Of a stretch of 64,000 nucleotides of DNA, positions 1 to 9,282 are shown one piece after another (the stretch's first letter is position 1; the number at the start of each line of letters is the position of its first letter). The position numbers and the translations under genes were made by a program. The notes under the pieces were generated by a model, which made no database searches, was not told where the DNA came from, and was given only the letters and a program-made list of their open reading frames with translations. The DNA comes from Deinococcales bacterium (GTDB taxonomy: Bacteria > Deinococcota > Deinococci > Deinococcales > JAAFIG01): positions 101,382 through 165,381 of the forward strand of contig JANXTZ010000013.1 in NCBI GenBank assembly GCA_025352125.1, given 5' to 3'.

Positions 1-247
1 CCACGTAAGCATCGACGACTCGAACGCCAGCCACGCGTTCGGCGGCGGCGATGGAATTGCGGATTGAACTGATGGTGCGCTCTAAATTGACAACCACACC
101 GCGCTTGAGACCTTCACTTGGCACTGTACCTTCACCAATAATGTCGAGCACCCCGTTGGGGCTGACTTCACCGATAACTGTTGTGATTTTGGTCGTGCCA
201 ATGTCCAATCCGACCACGATTCTCGAGTTGTAACGATTGTCGGTCAT
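1..247 (-). CDS. ftsA: Cell division protein FtsA (N-terminal part, cut by window edge)
   Basis: The first 82 residues are visible. They carry the actin-fold phosphate-1 signature (VVGLDIGTTK) near residue 11, followed by an SHS2-like region with the GLKRGVVVN segment typical of FtsA. FtsA is the actin-like peripheral membrane protein that anchors FtsZ polymers at the division site. The start ATG (245-247) overlaps the ftsQ stop as ATGA, so it is the last visible gene of the dcw operon. ftsZ would be expected just beyond the window edge. The C-terminal amphipathic helix cannot be seen. Confidence 0.93.
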   Translation of the reverse strand, partial: MTDNRYNSRIVVGLDIGTTKITTVIGEVSPNGVLDIIGEGTVPSEGLKRGVVVNLERTISSIRNSIAAAERVAGVRVVDAYV

Positions 248-885
248 TGTTGGACACTCACCCCCCACGGATAGATGTTGATTTGTGCCGATCTTTGATC
301 GGCTTGGAGTATCTTGACACTTCCGCCCCATTTGAGCAAGGAAGCATACGAATCGGTCCAGATTCGCAGGTCTTTGAGTTGGATACGGTAGCCTTGCGGC
401 GTGAACCGAATCTCGAGTGGTTTGAATGGTTTCATCAATAGGGCTATCTTAAGCGCTTCGGGCAGTTTGGAGCTATCCCAACCCGTTAATGTTGGGCTGA
501 CGGTTGAAGCGTCGGGCAATTCCATGCCGTCAAGTGCAACGGTCATTCTCGAGCCGTCTGCTTTGATTAGCGTGCCGACAGGTTCGCGTTCGATCAGTTT
601 GACCTCAACCTGACCTGGAAAATGCTTGATGATTCTTGCCTCGGCAATCCAGGGGCTGTCCTCGAGTTCTTTGGCACTGGCGTTCGATGCCCACAACCAC
701 GGGTTGCCACGCGAGATGCCGCTCATGTGCGCGACCTCTTTGGGACTAAGGTGCTTTGAACCCGAAACCAGCACGCCCCAGACGGGCAGCACAAACCTCG
801 AGGCGGCAAGCAAAGCGAATATGATAATCAGCAACGACATGCCCCAGGTCAGGTTTTCTTTGGTCGGTTTGATTGGGCTGGTCAT
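244..885 (-). CDS. ftsQ: Cell division protein FtsQ
   Basis: A 213-aa bitopic membrane protein of the divisome. It has a short cytoplasmic N-terminus, one membrane segment (about residues 14-32), then a POTRA-like domain (residues about 38-105, with the family features 'SPWIAEARIIKHFPGQVEVKLIEREPV' type strand order) and a beta domain. I chose the ATG at 885 because it gives the same 4-nt ATGA overlap with the upstream murB stop as other junctions here, and GGGGAAG sits just upstream. An ATG at 897 is possible. Role: links early and late divisome proteins together with FtsL. Confidence 0.88.
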   Translation of the reverse strand: MTSPIKPTKENLTWGMSLLIIIFALLAASRFVLPVWGVLVSGSKHLSPKEVAHMSGISRGNPWLWASNASAKELEDSPWIAEARIIKHFPGQVEVKLIEREPVGTLIKADGSRMTVALDGMELPDASTVSPTLTGWDSSKLPEALKIALLMKPFKPLEIRFTPQGYRIQLKDLRIWTDSYASLLKWGGSVKILQADQRSAQINIYPWGVSVQQ

Positions 886-1787
886 TGGCTTCCCCATATT
901 TCCACTTCGCGCTCAAGGTTCATTCCCAATTGAGCCTCGATGTTCGAGAGCAACTCGAGCACATCTTTGGCGCTGGCATTTCCTTGGTTCACCACAAAAT
1001 TACCATGTTCGAGTGAGATCATTGCGCCGCCGACCCTTGCGCCCTTCAAACCCGCTTGATCGACCAGTAGACCCGCCGAGAAACCCGTCGGGTTTTTCCA
1101 GGCGCAACCAAAGGTTCGTTGGTGTGGTTGTCCTTTTCTGGCATTGTCGGCAAGGTTCATGCGTTCTTGGACAATTTCTGGAGTCACAATCTCGAGTTTG
1201 AGGCGAACCCTTGTGACGATTCCCGCGCCGTTTTTGCCACGTGGGATGCTCGAGTTGCGGTACTGAAAACCAAGTTGATCAGGCGTGAAAATATGCACTT
1301 CGCCATCAACAAAAACCTCGAGTTGATAAATCGCATCCGCCATCTCGCCGTAACGCGTTCCCGCGTTCATGCGCACCGCACCGCCGACTTGGGCGGGAAC
1401 GCCCCATAAACCTTCAATACCCGACAGACCGCGTTGCTGGAGTTGCCGCACCAAACCTGGAATCGGTTTTGCCGCGCCAACCCAACCCGTCACGAGATGC
1501 GTGTCGCTCGAGAGAACTGGGTCAGGTTCGAGATCACTTTTGGAATATTCGCCGCCAAGTCGAATCACGCGATCATCAACACCAGAATCGGAGACAATCA
1601 AATTCGAGCCTCCGCCCAGAATTCGGTACGGCGCAGACGTGGCTTCCCGCAATTGCTCGAGGTCATGGACGACCCACAATTCAGCAATCCCGCCAACCCC
1701 AAGCGTGGTGAAACTCGAGAGGTGCACCAATCGCGGCGCTCGAGCGAAACTGGGTTTGGTCATGACCACACACGACTCCTTCATCAC
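882..1787 (-). CDS. murB: UDP-N-acetylenolpyruvoylglucosamine reductase MurB
   Basis: 301 aa. A flavoenzyme that reduces UDP-GlcNAc-enolpyruvate to UDP-MurNAc using NADPH in the cytoplasm. The FAD-binding signatures ILGGGSNLIVSD (about residues 56-67) and GVPAQVGGAVRMNAG (about 130-144) are clear. The C-terminal catalytic segment reads GCAWKNPTG, so the usual catalytic serine position is a cysteine. The start is taken as GTG at 1785-1787, overlapping the murC TGA as GTGA. ATGs at 1784 and 1763 are alternatives; the latter is preceded by AAGGAG 12 nt upstream. Confidence 0.93.
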   Translation of the reverse strand: MMKESCVVMTKPSFARAPRLVHLSSFTTLGVGGIAELWVVHDLEQLREATSAPYRILGGGSNLIVSDSGVDDRVIRLGGEYSKSDLEPDPVLSSDTHLVTGWVGAAKPIPGLVRQLQQRGLSGIEGLWGVPAQVGGAVRMNAGTRYGEMADAIYQLEVFVDGEVHIFTPDQLGFQYRNSSIPRGKNGAGIVTRVRLKLEIVTPEIVQERMNLADNARKGQPHQRTFGCAWKNPTGFSAGLLVDQAGLKGARVGGAMISLEHGNFVVNQGNASAKDVLELLSNIEAQLGMNLEREVEIWGSQ

Positions 1788-3166
1788 TTCACAGCCTCGA
1801 TTTTGCCACGAATAAGCAATTCACGTCCAAAGTTGGTGATGTCACCCGCACCCATCGTCACGATCACATCATTGTCGCTGGCATTGATGAGTAAAAGCTC
1901 GAGCGCATCTTCACGGCGCGAAAAATACTTGACGGCAACGTGACCGTCGGTAATCATTTTTTGTTCGATCAGACCAGAGTGAATACCCTCAATCGGTTTC
2001 TCGCCCGCGCCGTAAATGTCGAGCAGCATGACCTCATCGGCGTGCATAAGCGCTTGCGCAAAACGCTGCCATTCCCTGGCGACCCGCAAATAACGGTGCG
2101 GCTGGAACACCACGCGAACCTTGCGCCCCGTGGTTTTCGCACCCAAGATGGCGTTCTCGACTTTGGTTGGGTTGTGCGCGTAATCATCGACCACCAACGC
2201 GCCGTGGTATTCGCCCAGCACATCCCAGCGACGGCGGGCGTTCTTGAAATGCTCGAGTGCCGCAGAATACTTTTCAAACGCAATTCCGGCACGGTCTGCG
2301 ACTGCCACGGCTGCCAGCGAATTCAGCACATTGTGCTGCCCTGGTACGTTTAGCGTGATTTCCCCAATCGTTTCCCCACGAATCTCGAGCGTGTAAACCG
2401 CACCGCCTCGCTCGAGTTTGACGTTCAAGGCGCGGTAATCGCAACCCTCGGATGTGCCGTAAGACACCAATGGCAGTTCCTCGAGCATCTTTTCCAAACC
2501 ATCCCAATCGCGGCAATAAACCACGACATCCGCGTTCTGGGCGAATTGCCTGAACGCACGGTGCAACGCCTCGAGATTGACGTGGTAATTGTTGCGCACA
2601 TCGCCCTCAATGCCAACATGATCGTCTTCGACATTGGTGATGACCGCAGTTCGCGGTTTGACATGCTGAAAGTAGGTGTCCGACTCGTCAATCTCGGCAA
2701 TAAAGTGCTTGCCCTTGCCGTACTTGGCATTGCCACCAATTGCGGCAACCTCGCCGCCGACCACGCAAGTCGGGTCAAGCCCGCACTGTTCAAAAACAGA
2801 TGCGATCATGCTCGAGGTGCTGGTCTTGCCGTGCGTGCCGACGATGCCGATGCTGTCTTTGGCGCTCATCAGTTCGCCCAAAAGTTCAATGCGCCGAATG
2901 ACGCGCAAGCCCTTGCCCCTGGCGGCAATGACTTCGGGTTCGCTGGCATCGACGGCGGTACTGGTCACCAACACATCAACATCATGCGTGATGTGATCCG
3001 CGCTGTGACCCTCAAAGATTTCCACGCCTCGAGCCTCGAGCTTCGCGCTCAAGGCATTTTTTTTGTGATCGCAACCCGAAACAACCTGACCGTCCTCGAG
3101 CAGAACATGCGCCAAACCACTGACGCCAATCCCACCAATGCCCATCAGGTGATAATGCTTTTTCAT
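1784..3166 (-). CDS. murC: UDP-N-acetylmuramate--L-alanine ligase MurC
   Basis: 460 aa. An ATP-dependent ligase that adds L-Ala to UDP-MurNAc, the first amino acid of the peptidoglycan stem. The N-terminal domain opens with the UDP-binding HLMGIGGIGVSGLA loop. The ATP P-loop is GTHGKTS, followed by IAEIDESD and the ITNVEDDHVG magnesium/ATP motif. The C-terminal domain has VVDDYAHNP and FQPHRY. The start at 3166 is preferred over upstream in-frame starts because GGGAGAGC precedes it and it overlaps the murG stop as ATGA. An upstream reading of 38 extra residues has no homology and lies inside murG. Confidence 0.96.
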   Translation of the reverse strand: MKKHYHLMGIGGIGVSGLAHVLLEDGQVVSGCDHKKNALSAKLEARGVEIFEGHSADHITHDVDVLVTSTAVDASEPEVIAARGKGLRVIRRIELLGELMSAKDSIGIVGTHGKTSTSSMIASVFEQCGLDPTCVVGGEVAAIGGNAKYGKGKHFIAEIDESDTYFQHVKPRTAVITNVEDDHVGIEGDVRNNYHVNLEALHRAFRQFAQNADVVVYCRDWDGLEKMLEELPLVSYGTSEGCDYRALNVKLERGGAVYTLEIRGETIGEITLNVPGQHNVLNSLAAVAVADRAGIAFEKYSAALEHFKNARRRWDVLGEYHGALVVDDYAHNPTKVENAILGAKTTGRKVRVVFQPHRYLRVAREWQRFAQALMHADEVMLLDIYGAGEKPIEGIHSGLIEQKMITDGHVAVKYFSRREDALELLLINASDNDVIVTMGAGDITNFGRELLIRGKIEAVK

Positions 3167-4260
3167 GTGCTCTCCCGTAACACTTCCAAGACCAGCGATG
3201 CAAGTCGCTGCGCCGCACCCGCACTCGAGGCTGCGAAGGCGTTTCGGCGCAATTCCTCGAGCTTGGAAGCTTCCAAACACGTCAGAATACCCTTTTCGAG
3301 TAACCCAGGTGAATGGCTCGGGCTTAATGATTCGCGTTCGAGTTCTGATTCGAGAATTAAAAACCCTGCCCCTCGAGCTTCGACGCCCTGGGCATTCTTG
3401 GTTTGATGGTCTTCACTGGCGCTCGGAAGCGGCACGAGCAGCAATGGCACACCGTGAAACGCGGCATCGGCAATGGTGCTGAACCCTGCCCTGGTGATTG
3501 CAAAATCGACAGCGCTGAACGCTGCTATCGCGTCCACAAATTCGGTCGTGTGATACCAAGAGGAGGTTTTGACCTCATTCAAGCGACCGCGGCCAGTTTG
3601 GTGAAGCACCTGCACGTTTTTGCCCACCAGCACCCGCTCGAGAATTGGTGGTAGCAATCTGTTTAACCTGACCGAACCTTGCGAGCCGCCCATGATCAAA
3701 ATGGTTTGTTTGTTCGGTTCCAAACCCAGTTTCTCGAGCGCCTCAGGTCGGGTCAGGCGTTGTTCACGGACAGGCATCCCAACCAATTTCGTTCTCGCGC
3801 CCACAAGCTCGAGCTTTGCCGCCTCGTCAACCAGCCCAATCATTTTGGCTTTTTTGGCAAAAACCTTTGTGACCAAACCAGGACGCGCATTGCCCTCATG
3901 CAAAACGATTGGCACGCCACGCAACCACGCGCCAGCCACACCAGGAAACGACGCAAAACCACCAAAACCAACCACAACTTTTGGACGCAAGTTTCCAACA
4001 ATTGATGCAGCATCGCCAAAACCCGCAACCGCGCGAAATAAGGCTCGAGGATCAGGGCGATAACGGTCAATCTTGCCCGTTCTGACGCCGTAAAAACCAA
4101 GGTTCTCTCGAGCGGCTATCCCCTCCTCCATGCCACCCAAACCGCCAATGATCGCGCTCTGTAACCCATGTGGCTCGAGCGCCCGAGCGAGTGCCACGGC
4201 GGGGAAAATATGCCCAGCCGTGCCACCGGTGGCGAGAAGAATTTGAGGCGGATTGGACAT
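3163..4260 (-). CDS. murG: UDP-GlcNAc--undecaprenyl-PP-MurNAc-pentapeptide transferase MurG
   Basis: 365 aa. A GT-B glycosyltransferase at the inner face of the membrane that converts lipid I to lipid II. The N-terminal glycine loop LLATGGTAGHIFPA and the linker region HEGNARPG are typical. The C-terminal donor-binding motif is MGGSQGS with the later RAGFSTIADA helix, and the hydrophobic patch expected for membrane contact is present. AAGGAG lies about ten bases before the ATG at 4260, which fixes the start. A longer in-frame reading upstream is not supported. It follows ftsW after a 111-nt gap that contains a perfect hairpin. Confidence 0.95.
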   Translation of the reverse strand: MSNPPQILLATGGTAGHIFPAVALARALEPHGLQSAIIGGLGGMEEGIAARENLGFYGVRTGKIDRYRPDPRALFRAVAGFGDAASIVGNLRPKVVVGFGGFASFPGVAGAWLRGVPIVLHEGNARPGLVTKVFAKKAKMIGLVDEAAKLELVGARTKLVGMPVREQRLTRPEALEKLGLEPNKQTILIMGGSQGSVRLNRLLPPILERVLVGKNVQVLHQTGRGRLNEVKTSSWYHTTEFVDAIAAFSAVDFAITRAGFSTIADAAFHGVPLLLVPLPSASEDHQTKNAQGVEARGAGFLILESELERESLSPSHSPGLLEKGILTCLEASKLEELRRNAFAASSAGAAQRLASLVLEVLREST

Positions 4261-4333
4261 TGAGCTGGCAACTCCTTGGGTACGACTCGAGCTTTGGATT
4301 TCGTGCAAGATGTTTAAAATCATCCATTCGTGC

Positions 4334-4362
4334 GTAAGGGTGAACACAAGGTTCACCCTTAC
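4334..4362. promoter_or_regulatory. Perfect 12-bp intercistronic hairpin between ftsW and murG
   Basis: The arms GTAAGGGTGAAC (4334-4345) and GTTCACCCTTAC (4351-4362) are perfect inverted repeats around the five-base loop acaag. There is no T-run on either side, so it is not a standard terminator. It sits in the larger of the two real gaps in the dcw operon. It may be a REP-like palindrome or an mRNA processing or attenuation point. Confidence 0.6.
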
Positions 4363-4371
4363 ATCAGGTTG

Positions 4372-5541
4372 TTAAATAATTGCGGCGAGTTGCTGTTCTT
4401 CTTCTGCCAAAATCAAGGCTTCCTCTCGAGCGGCAACGTTTTTGGGCACTGGTATTTTGGCTTCGTTGTAGGCGTTGTGAATCCAACCAAACGCAATGGC
4501 GCAGGCAATCAAACTCGAGCCGCCAATGCTCATCATGGGCAGTGCCATGCCGGTGTTGGGCAGTTTATCGAGCACCACGCCGAGGTTGACGATGGCTTGC
4601 CCGACCAGCATGATGGTCGCGCCAGAGGCGAGAATCGCGCTGCCGTGGCGTTCAGAGGGGATGTAGGCTTGACCCCAGTAACCGCTCGAGACGAGGCTTG
4701 CACCGCGCAATCCGAGCACCAGAATTGCGCCGAAGGCGGCAATCACGACGCTGACGCCGAGCAGACCTGAAGCCCAGGCGACGGGAACAATAATAAAGTC
4801 GGTGGTTTTGGCAGGAACGCGGTGTGGCAGTGGTGCATCGGGTCCGTGTCCCCAGAATCCAGCCTTGGCTAAAACTTTGGTGGCTTGAAGGTTTTGAAAG
4901 TTCATACCCGTTTTGTCTTGCGTCCCGTTGACCGTGTTTTGAAAACCTTGAATGCGATCTGCGACATAAGGATTTTTGGACAGGTACAACGAACCTGCGG
5001 GTACGGTGATGGCTGCTGCCAAGATGACGATGCTGGCAATCCGAAAGCCGCCAACGCCAGCCGTGAACATCACACTTAAAGCCAGCAAGAAAATAAAGGC
5101 GGCTGCTGAGGTGCTGGGTGCAATCAAGACCAGCAAGGCGGTAATACCAATGACCGCAACCGGTCCCGCAAGTTTATAACCCGTGCCACGGCGAATAAAA
5201 AAAGATGCCAGGTAAGCAATGAGTGCGAGTTTGGCAAATTCTGAGGCTTGAAGTTGAAAGAAACCCAAGTCAATCCAGCGTTTGACACCAGCGATACGAT
5301 CACCAAAGAAGAACGTGCCCGCCAAACCCAGCACCGTCAACAACCAGAACCCCCATCCGAAACGCACCGAGATTCTCGAGTGAAATTGGGTCACAACCCA
5401 GGTGATGCCGAGGGAAACCACGCCGAGGATGACGTGCCGCGTGAGTTCTGAAGGTGAGGCGGTGGCGACGCCCAACCAGCCCAACGCCAGCAGGGTCAGT
5501 TGGGTCAGGAGCAGCACGGGATTGAGGGGTTTGAATTTCAT
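4372..5541 (-). CDS. ftsW: SEDS-family peptidoglycan polymerase FtsW
   Basis: 389 aa with about ten hydrophobic segments and the SEDS family motifs: GVKRWIDLGFFQLQASEFAKL (about residues 86-106), the NTVNGTQDKTGMNFQ loop, and the NLGVVLDKLPNTGMALPMMSIGGSS stretch near the C-terminus. It is the septal glycan polymerase that works with FtsI. Placement between murD and murG in a dcw cluster supports FtsW over RodA. The ATG at 5541 overlaps the murD stop as ATGA. Confidence 0.92.
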   Translation of the reverse strand: MKFKPLNPVLLLTQLTLLALGWLGVATASPSELTRHVILGVVSLGITWVVTQFHSRISVRFGWGFWLLTVLGLAGTFFFGDRIAGVKRWIDLGFFQLQASEFAKLALIAYLASFFIRRGTGYKLAGPVAVIGITALLVLIAPSTSAAAFIFLLALSVMFTAGVGGFRIASIVILAAAITVPAGSLYLSKNPYVADRIQGFQNTVNGTQDKTGMNFQNLQATKVLAKAGFWGHGPDAPLPHRVPAKTTDFIIVPVAWASGLLGVSVVIAAFGAILVLGLRGASLVSSGYWGQAYIPSERHGSAILASGATIMLVGQAIVNLGVVLDKLPNTGMALPMMSIGGSSLIACAIAFGWIHNAYNEAKIPVPKNVAAREEALILAEEEQQLAAII

Positions 5542-6899
5542 GGCGCTCCTCTGTTTTTTGGTGCACTGGGTTGTGGGCTTCTGAACTCGAGTTTTTTGAC
5601 GGCGGATTTAAACGCGGCACCCCTGGCTTTGTAATTTGGGAATAAATCAAAACTTGTGCCGAGCGGCGCGAGCAAGACCGATCCGCCCTGTGCCAGATCA
5701 AAACCAATATTGACGGCTTTCTCCAAAGCCTTTTCGCCGTCTTTCTCGAGGCTGAGATCAACGATTTTGACGCCAGCGCTTTTAAAGTATTCGGCGTAAA
5801 TCATGCCCGATTCGCCAAACGCCAGAATCACGGCGACCTTGTGTTTGACAAGACTGAGCATCTTGGGCAGTTCGGATTGCTTTTCAAAAAGCCCGAGTTT
5901 ATCTCGTCCGCCCATAATCCAGGCGATGGGCGCGGGAGCATTCTCGAGCGCGGCTTGCACGGCGAGGGTGCGGGTGGCGATGGAATCCTCGATAAAGCGC
6001 GTGCCATCAATGACGGCGATGGTTTCAAATCGTCCACTGACGCCTTTAAACTCGAGCAAGGCTTTTTTGAGAACCTCAACGTTAACAGATTTTTGCAATT
6101 GCTCGAGGTATAAAAGCGTGGCTGTGACTGCCAAACGTGCATTCATTGGGTGAATGCCAACGGGCAGTTTGGAAAGCTCGAGCAAGGTTTTTGCAGTTAA
6201 ATCCAGAATATCGCCAGACTCGAGCACGCGCACAACATTGCCTCGGGTTTCACGACCCAGGACAATGCTGGCAGGAAACACCAGTGAATCCTCAGGTATT
6301 AAGTTCTGTGCGATTCGCCATTTTGCCGCGTGATAACGCTCGAGGGAACCATGATCGGTGATGTGATCGACACCCAAATTGGTGATGACGGCAACGCTTG
6401 GGCGGTAGGTGTCGATGCGTTCCAGTTGAAAACTGCTCAGTTCAGTGACGGCAACCTCACAAGCATCCACAATCTCGAGCAGTGGTGGGTCAAAATTTCC
6501 ACCCTCGAGCGCGTTGATGGATTGCGAACGTAAAAGGTGCGCGATGAGGGCGGTGGTTGAACCTTTGCCAGCCGTGCCAGTCACGCCGATGGTTGGGGTT
6601 GAGGTCGTGAGGTACGCCAGTTCAACCTCGCCAATCACGGGCAAACCAGCACCGCGCAGCATCTCGAGGTCAGGATTTTGCACCATCACACCAGGGGCAG
6701 CGACGACCAAATCAAAATCTTTTGGCTCGAGCGTGTTAACTCGAGGGAAGCCGTGATTGACCGCCTCGAGTTCGCCGTCGGGGTTGGGTTTGGCATCAAA
6801 CCACGCGCCAGACCAAGCCAGTTTTTTCAAGTGTCGAATCACGCCCATGCCAGAGCGTCCAAGTCCGTAAACCAGCACTTTTTGAGAATCAGTCTTCAT
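5538..6899 (-). CDS. murD: UDP-N-acetylmuramoylalanine--D-glutamate ligase MurD
   Basis: 453 aa. Cytoplasmic ligase adding D-Glu to UDP-MurNAc-L-Ala. N-terminal nucleotide-sugar loop VYGLGRSGMG, ATP P-loop GVTGTAGKGST, and the NLGVDHITDHGS motif in the central domain. The C-terminal domain has IAWIMGGRDK. The start at 6899 overlaps the mraY stop as ATGA, with GGGGAC upstream. In-frame codons further upstream fall inside mraY and add nothing recognisable. Confidence 0.95.
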   Translation of the reverse strand: MKTDSQKVLVYGLGRSGMGVIRHLKKLAWSGAWFDAKPNPDGELEAVNHGFPRVNTLEPKDFDLVVAAPGVMVQNPDLEMLRGAGLPVIGEVELAYLTTSTPTIGVTGTAGKGSTTALIAHLLRSQSINALEGGNFDPPLLEIVDACEVAVTELSSFQLERIDTYRPSVAVITNLGVDHITDHGSLERYHAAKWRIAQNLIPEDSLVFPASIVLGRETRGNVVRVLESGDILDLTAKTLLELSKLPVGIHPMNARLAVTATLLYLEQLQKSVNVEVLKKALLEFKGVSGRFETIAVIDGTRFIEDSIATRTLAVQAALENAPAPIAWIMGGRDKLGLFEKQSELPKMLSLVKHKVAVILAFGESGMIYAEYFKSAGVKIVDLSLEKDGEKALEKAVNIGFDLAQGGSVLLAPLGTSFDLFPNYKARGAAFKSAVKKLEFRSPQPSAPKNRGAP

Positions 6900-7822
6900 C
6901 GTGTCCCCGTTTTGATCGCCCAAGCCACGGCTGTCCCGACCAGCGTGACCATCCAAAAACGTGCGGCAACTCGAGTTTCTGCCCAACCAAGTTTTTCAAA
7001 ATGATGGTGAATCGGGGTCATCAAAAACACGCGTTTGCCCTCGCCGGTGCGGCGTTTGGTGTACTGAAAATAACTGACCTGAATAAAGACGCTCAAGACC
7101 TCGAGCACCGGAATGATCGCGGCGAGCGGCAGCATCCAGGTCCAACCCTGGGTGATGAAAACCCCCGCCACAATGCCGCCCAGCGCGTGAGAACCGGCAT
7201 CGCCCATGAATATTTGCGCGGGTTTGGCGTTGAACCACAAGTAACCACCGAGTGCGCCGACGGTGATGCCCGCCAGCGGACTCGAGGATATTAATGGCAC
7301 CAGCATGATGGCGACCACGCCAGCGCACTGCCCATCGATGCCGTCGGTGAAATTCACGGCGTTCACGGCGGCAATACAAATCAGGGTGTACGCAATAACA
7401 TCCAGCCAGAACACGCCGAACAGCGCAACATCCCCAGCAACAACATAACCAAACAATCCCGCCACCAGAATTTGCAACGGTAATTTTTCTCGGGCTTTCA
7501 GTCCACCTCGAGGTGCGCCGAGGAGTCTCGAGCGAACGATCAAGAAGTCGTCGGCGAAACCGATCAAACCCATGCCGAGACTCATTAGATAGGCTGCCCA
7601 GCCTTTGCGGTCGGTGTAGCCCGCCAGCCCGATCATGACCAGCCAGACCAGAAAAATAACCAGTGAAAACGGCACACCGCCCATGGTGGGCGTGCCGTCT
7701 TTGCTCAGATGCGTGGCGGGTCCGTCGCGGCGCACGGTTTGCCCCCAGCCACGACTTTTGGCGATCCCGACAAAACTGCCGACGGCAAACCAACTGAGTA
7801 GGGTGGCGATCACCACGCTCAT
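6896..7822 (-). CDS. mraY: Phospho-MurNAc-pentapeptide transferase MraY
   Basis: 308 aa with about ten transmembrane segments. It transfers phospho-MurNAc-pentapeptide to undecaprenyl phosphate to make lipid I. Family signatures are all present: DGTPTMGG near residue 42, GFADDFL (catalytic aspartates) near 87, NFTDGIDG near 158, the FMGDAGSHALGG motif near 207, and TPIHHHFE near the C-terminus. Both ends overlap neighbours by 4 nt (ATGA with murF upstream and murD downstream). Confidence 0.96.
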   Translation of the reverse strand: MSVVIATLLSWFAVGSFVGIAKSRGWGQTVRRDGPATHLSKDGTPTMGGVPFSLVIFLVWLVMIGLAGYTDRKGWAAYLMSLGMGLIGFADDFLIVRSRLLGAPRGGLKAREKLPLQILVAGLFGYVVAGDVALFGVFWLDVIAYTLICIAAVNAVNFTDGIDGQCAGVVAIMLVPLISSSPLAGITVGALGGYLWFNAKPAQIFMGDAGSHALGGIVAGVFITQGWTWMLPLAAIIPVLEVLSVFIQVSYFQYTKRRTGEGKRVFLMTPIHHHFEKLGWAETRVAARFWMVTLVGTAVAWAIKTGTR

Positions 7823-9132
7823 TCCTGGACCTCGCCATTTAAAGTGCGAATCGCATCGACAATCAATTTCATCTTGACCGACAGCGAACCTTTGACCAGC
7901 ACCGTATCCCCTGGTTTGAGGTGCGTTTCAATCTCGAGGGCTGCAACCCCAGCGTTTGGATAGGTTTTGGAGAGTGCGCCCGAACCTCGAGCCGCATCGG
8001 CGATATCGTCGGCATACAGTCCAACCCCAATCACCAACTTGGCAATTGATCCCGCTCGAGCACCAATTTGGGCGTGAAGTTCTGGAGAGGTTTCACCCAG
8101 TTCGCGCATGTCCCCCAAAATCGCGACTTTGCGCCCTGGTTGACGTTTGAGGGTGTCGAGGCTGGCGTTGACGCTCAACGGATTGGCGTTGTACGAATCG
8201 TCGATCAACTTAAATTGCAGTCCTTGTTCGATGCGCATTCGTGCGCCAGGAACTTCCACATTTTGAACCCGAGTAATGGCGTCGCTAAGCTCGAGTTTAA
8301 AATCTTTAGCGATAGCGAGAGCGCCCAGCGCGGCTTCAGCCACTTTTTCAGACGGATTGGGTATCACGACATTCAAGCCTTGAAAAGCAAAGCCGACGCT
8401 GGATGCTTTGAGTTTCAAATCCGTGCCTTGAAAGGTTGCCTCAGCTTCAAAACCGTAACTCGGAATTCCTAGGTACAAGTGCGCACAGGAGCTTGAAACC
8501 AAGCCTTTTCGCCCCACCAGAATCCTGCCTTTTTCAAAAGCGATTTGCTCCAGGCTGCCAAAAAACTCGAGGTGCGCCGCGCCGACGCTGGTAATCACGC
8601 CCAGGTCGGGTGCGGTCAGGTTGACCAGTTCATCCATTTCACCAACCCTGTCAATGCCAAGCTCGAGCACGTGCCGAGCGTTTGGCGTGACGCTCGAGAG
8701 CAGGTAACAGGCAATCGCGTTCAAGGTGTTGTAAACATTGCTCTGGCAACCCAGCGCCGCCGCGACATATGAACGCATGGTGGTTTTACCTGCCGAACCC
8801 GTCACGCCAATGATCGTCGCACCGCACTCGAGCCGCCAAGCCTGCGCCCAAGCCCGAAGCGCGGCGGTGGCGTTGGAAACCCGCACCGCTCGAGGAACGT
8901 CAAGATCGGTCAGGACGAACGGTGCCCCCGCCTCGAGTGCCGCCTGAACGTAATTGTTGCCGTGCTCCGCCTCGCCAGAAAGAGCCGCAAACGCCGTGAA
9001 TTCGTTGACCTTGCGCGAATCCCAGGTGATCGCCGTCGCCGCTCGGGCATCGATCTGAACAACCACGCCAAAAGCCTCGAGCGCTGAAATCCAGTCTCGA
9101 GGCTCCAGTGGGTTGAGGTTTGATTCAATCAT
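7819..9132 (-). CDS. murF: UDP-MurNAc-tripeptide--D-Ala-D-Ala ligase MurF
   Basis: 437 aa. Ligase that adds D-Ala-D-Ala to complete the UDP-MurNAc-pentapeptide. It shows the N-terminal WDSRKV element, the ATP loop GVTGSAGKTTM, the NTLNAIACYLLS substrate helix, and DDSYNANPLSVNASLD and ILGDMRELGE in the C-terminal domain. GAGGTTCGGC before the ATG at 9132 is a reasonable ribosome site. It is the first gene after a 150-nt gap downstream of ftsI. MurE, usually adjacent, is not in this cluster. Confidence 0.94.
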   Translation of the reverse strand: MIESNLNPLEPRDWISALEAFGVVVQIDARAATAITWDSRKVNEFTAFAALSGEAEHGNNYVQAALEAGAPFVLTDLDVPRAVRVSNATAALRAWAQAWRLECGATIIGVTGSAGKTTMRSYVAAALGCQSNVYNTLNAIACYLLSSVTPNARHVLELGIDRVGEMDELVNLTAPDLGVITSVGAAHLEFFGSLEQIAFEKGRILVGRKGLVSSSCAHLYLGIPSYGFEAEATFQGTDLKLKASSVGFAFQGLNVVIPNPSEKVAEAALGALAIAKDFKLELSDAITRVQNVEVPGARMRIEQGLQFKLIDDSYNANPLSVNASLDTLKRQPGRKVAILGDMRELGETSPELHAQIGARAGSIAKLVIGVGLYADDIADAARGSGALSKTYPNAGVAALEIETHLKPGDTVLVKGSLSVKMKLIVDAIRTLNGEVQE

Positions 9133-9282
9133 GCCGAACCTCGGGTGTGAAGCAGAATTTCGCGTTCTGTGAGTGAGTTGAGTGATTTGAGTAAAGAACG
9201 CATCAGATCAATGTACCAGATTGGAGCCACGACGCAAATCTTCAAAAATCGGTGACATGCAACGGCGCAGCGCCCCTACGCT

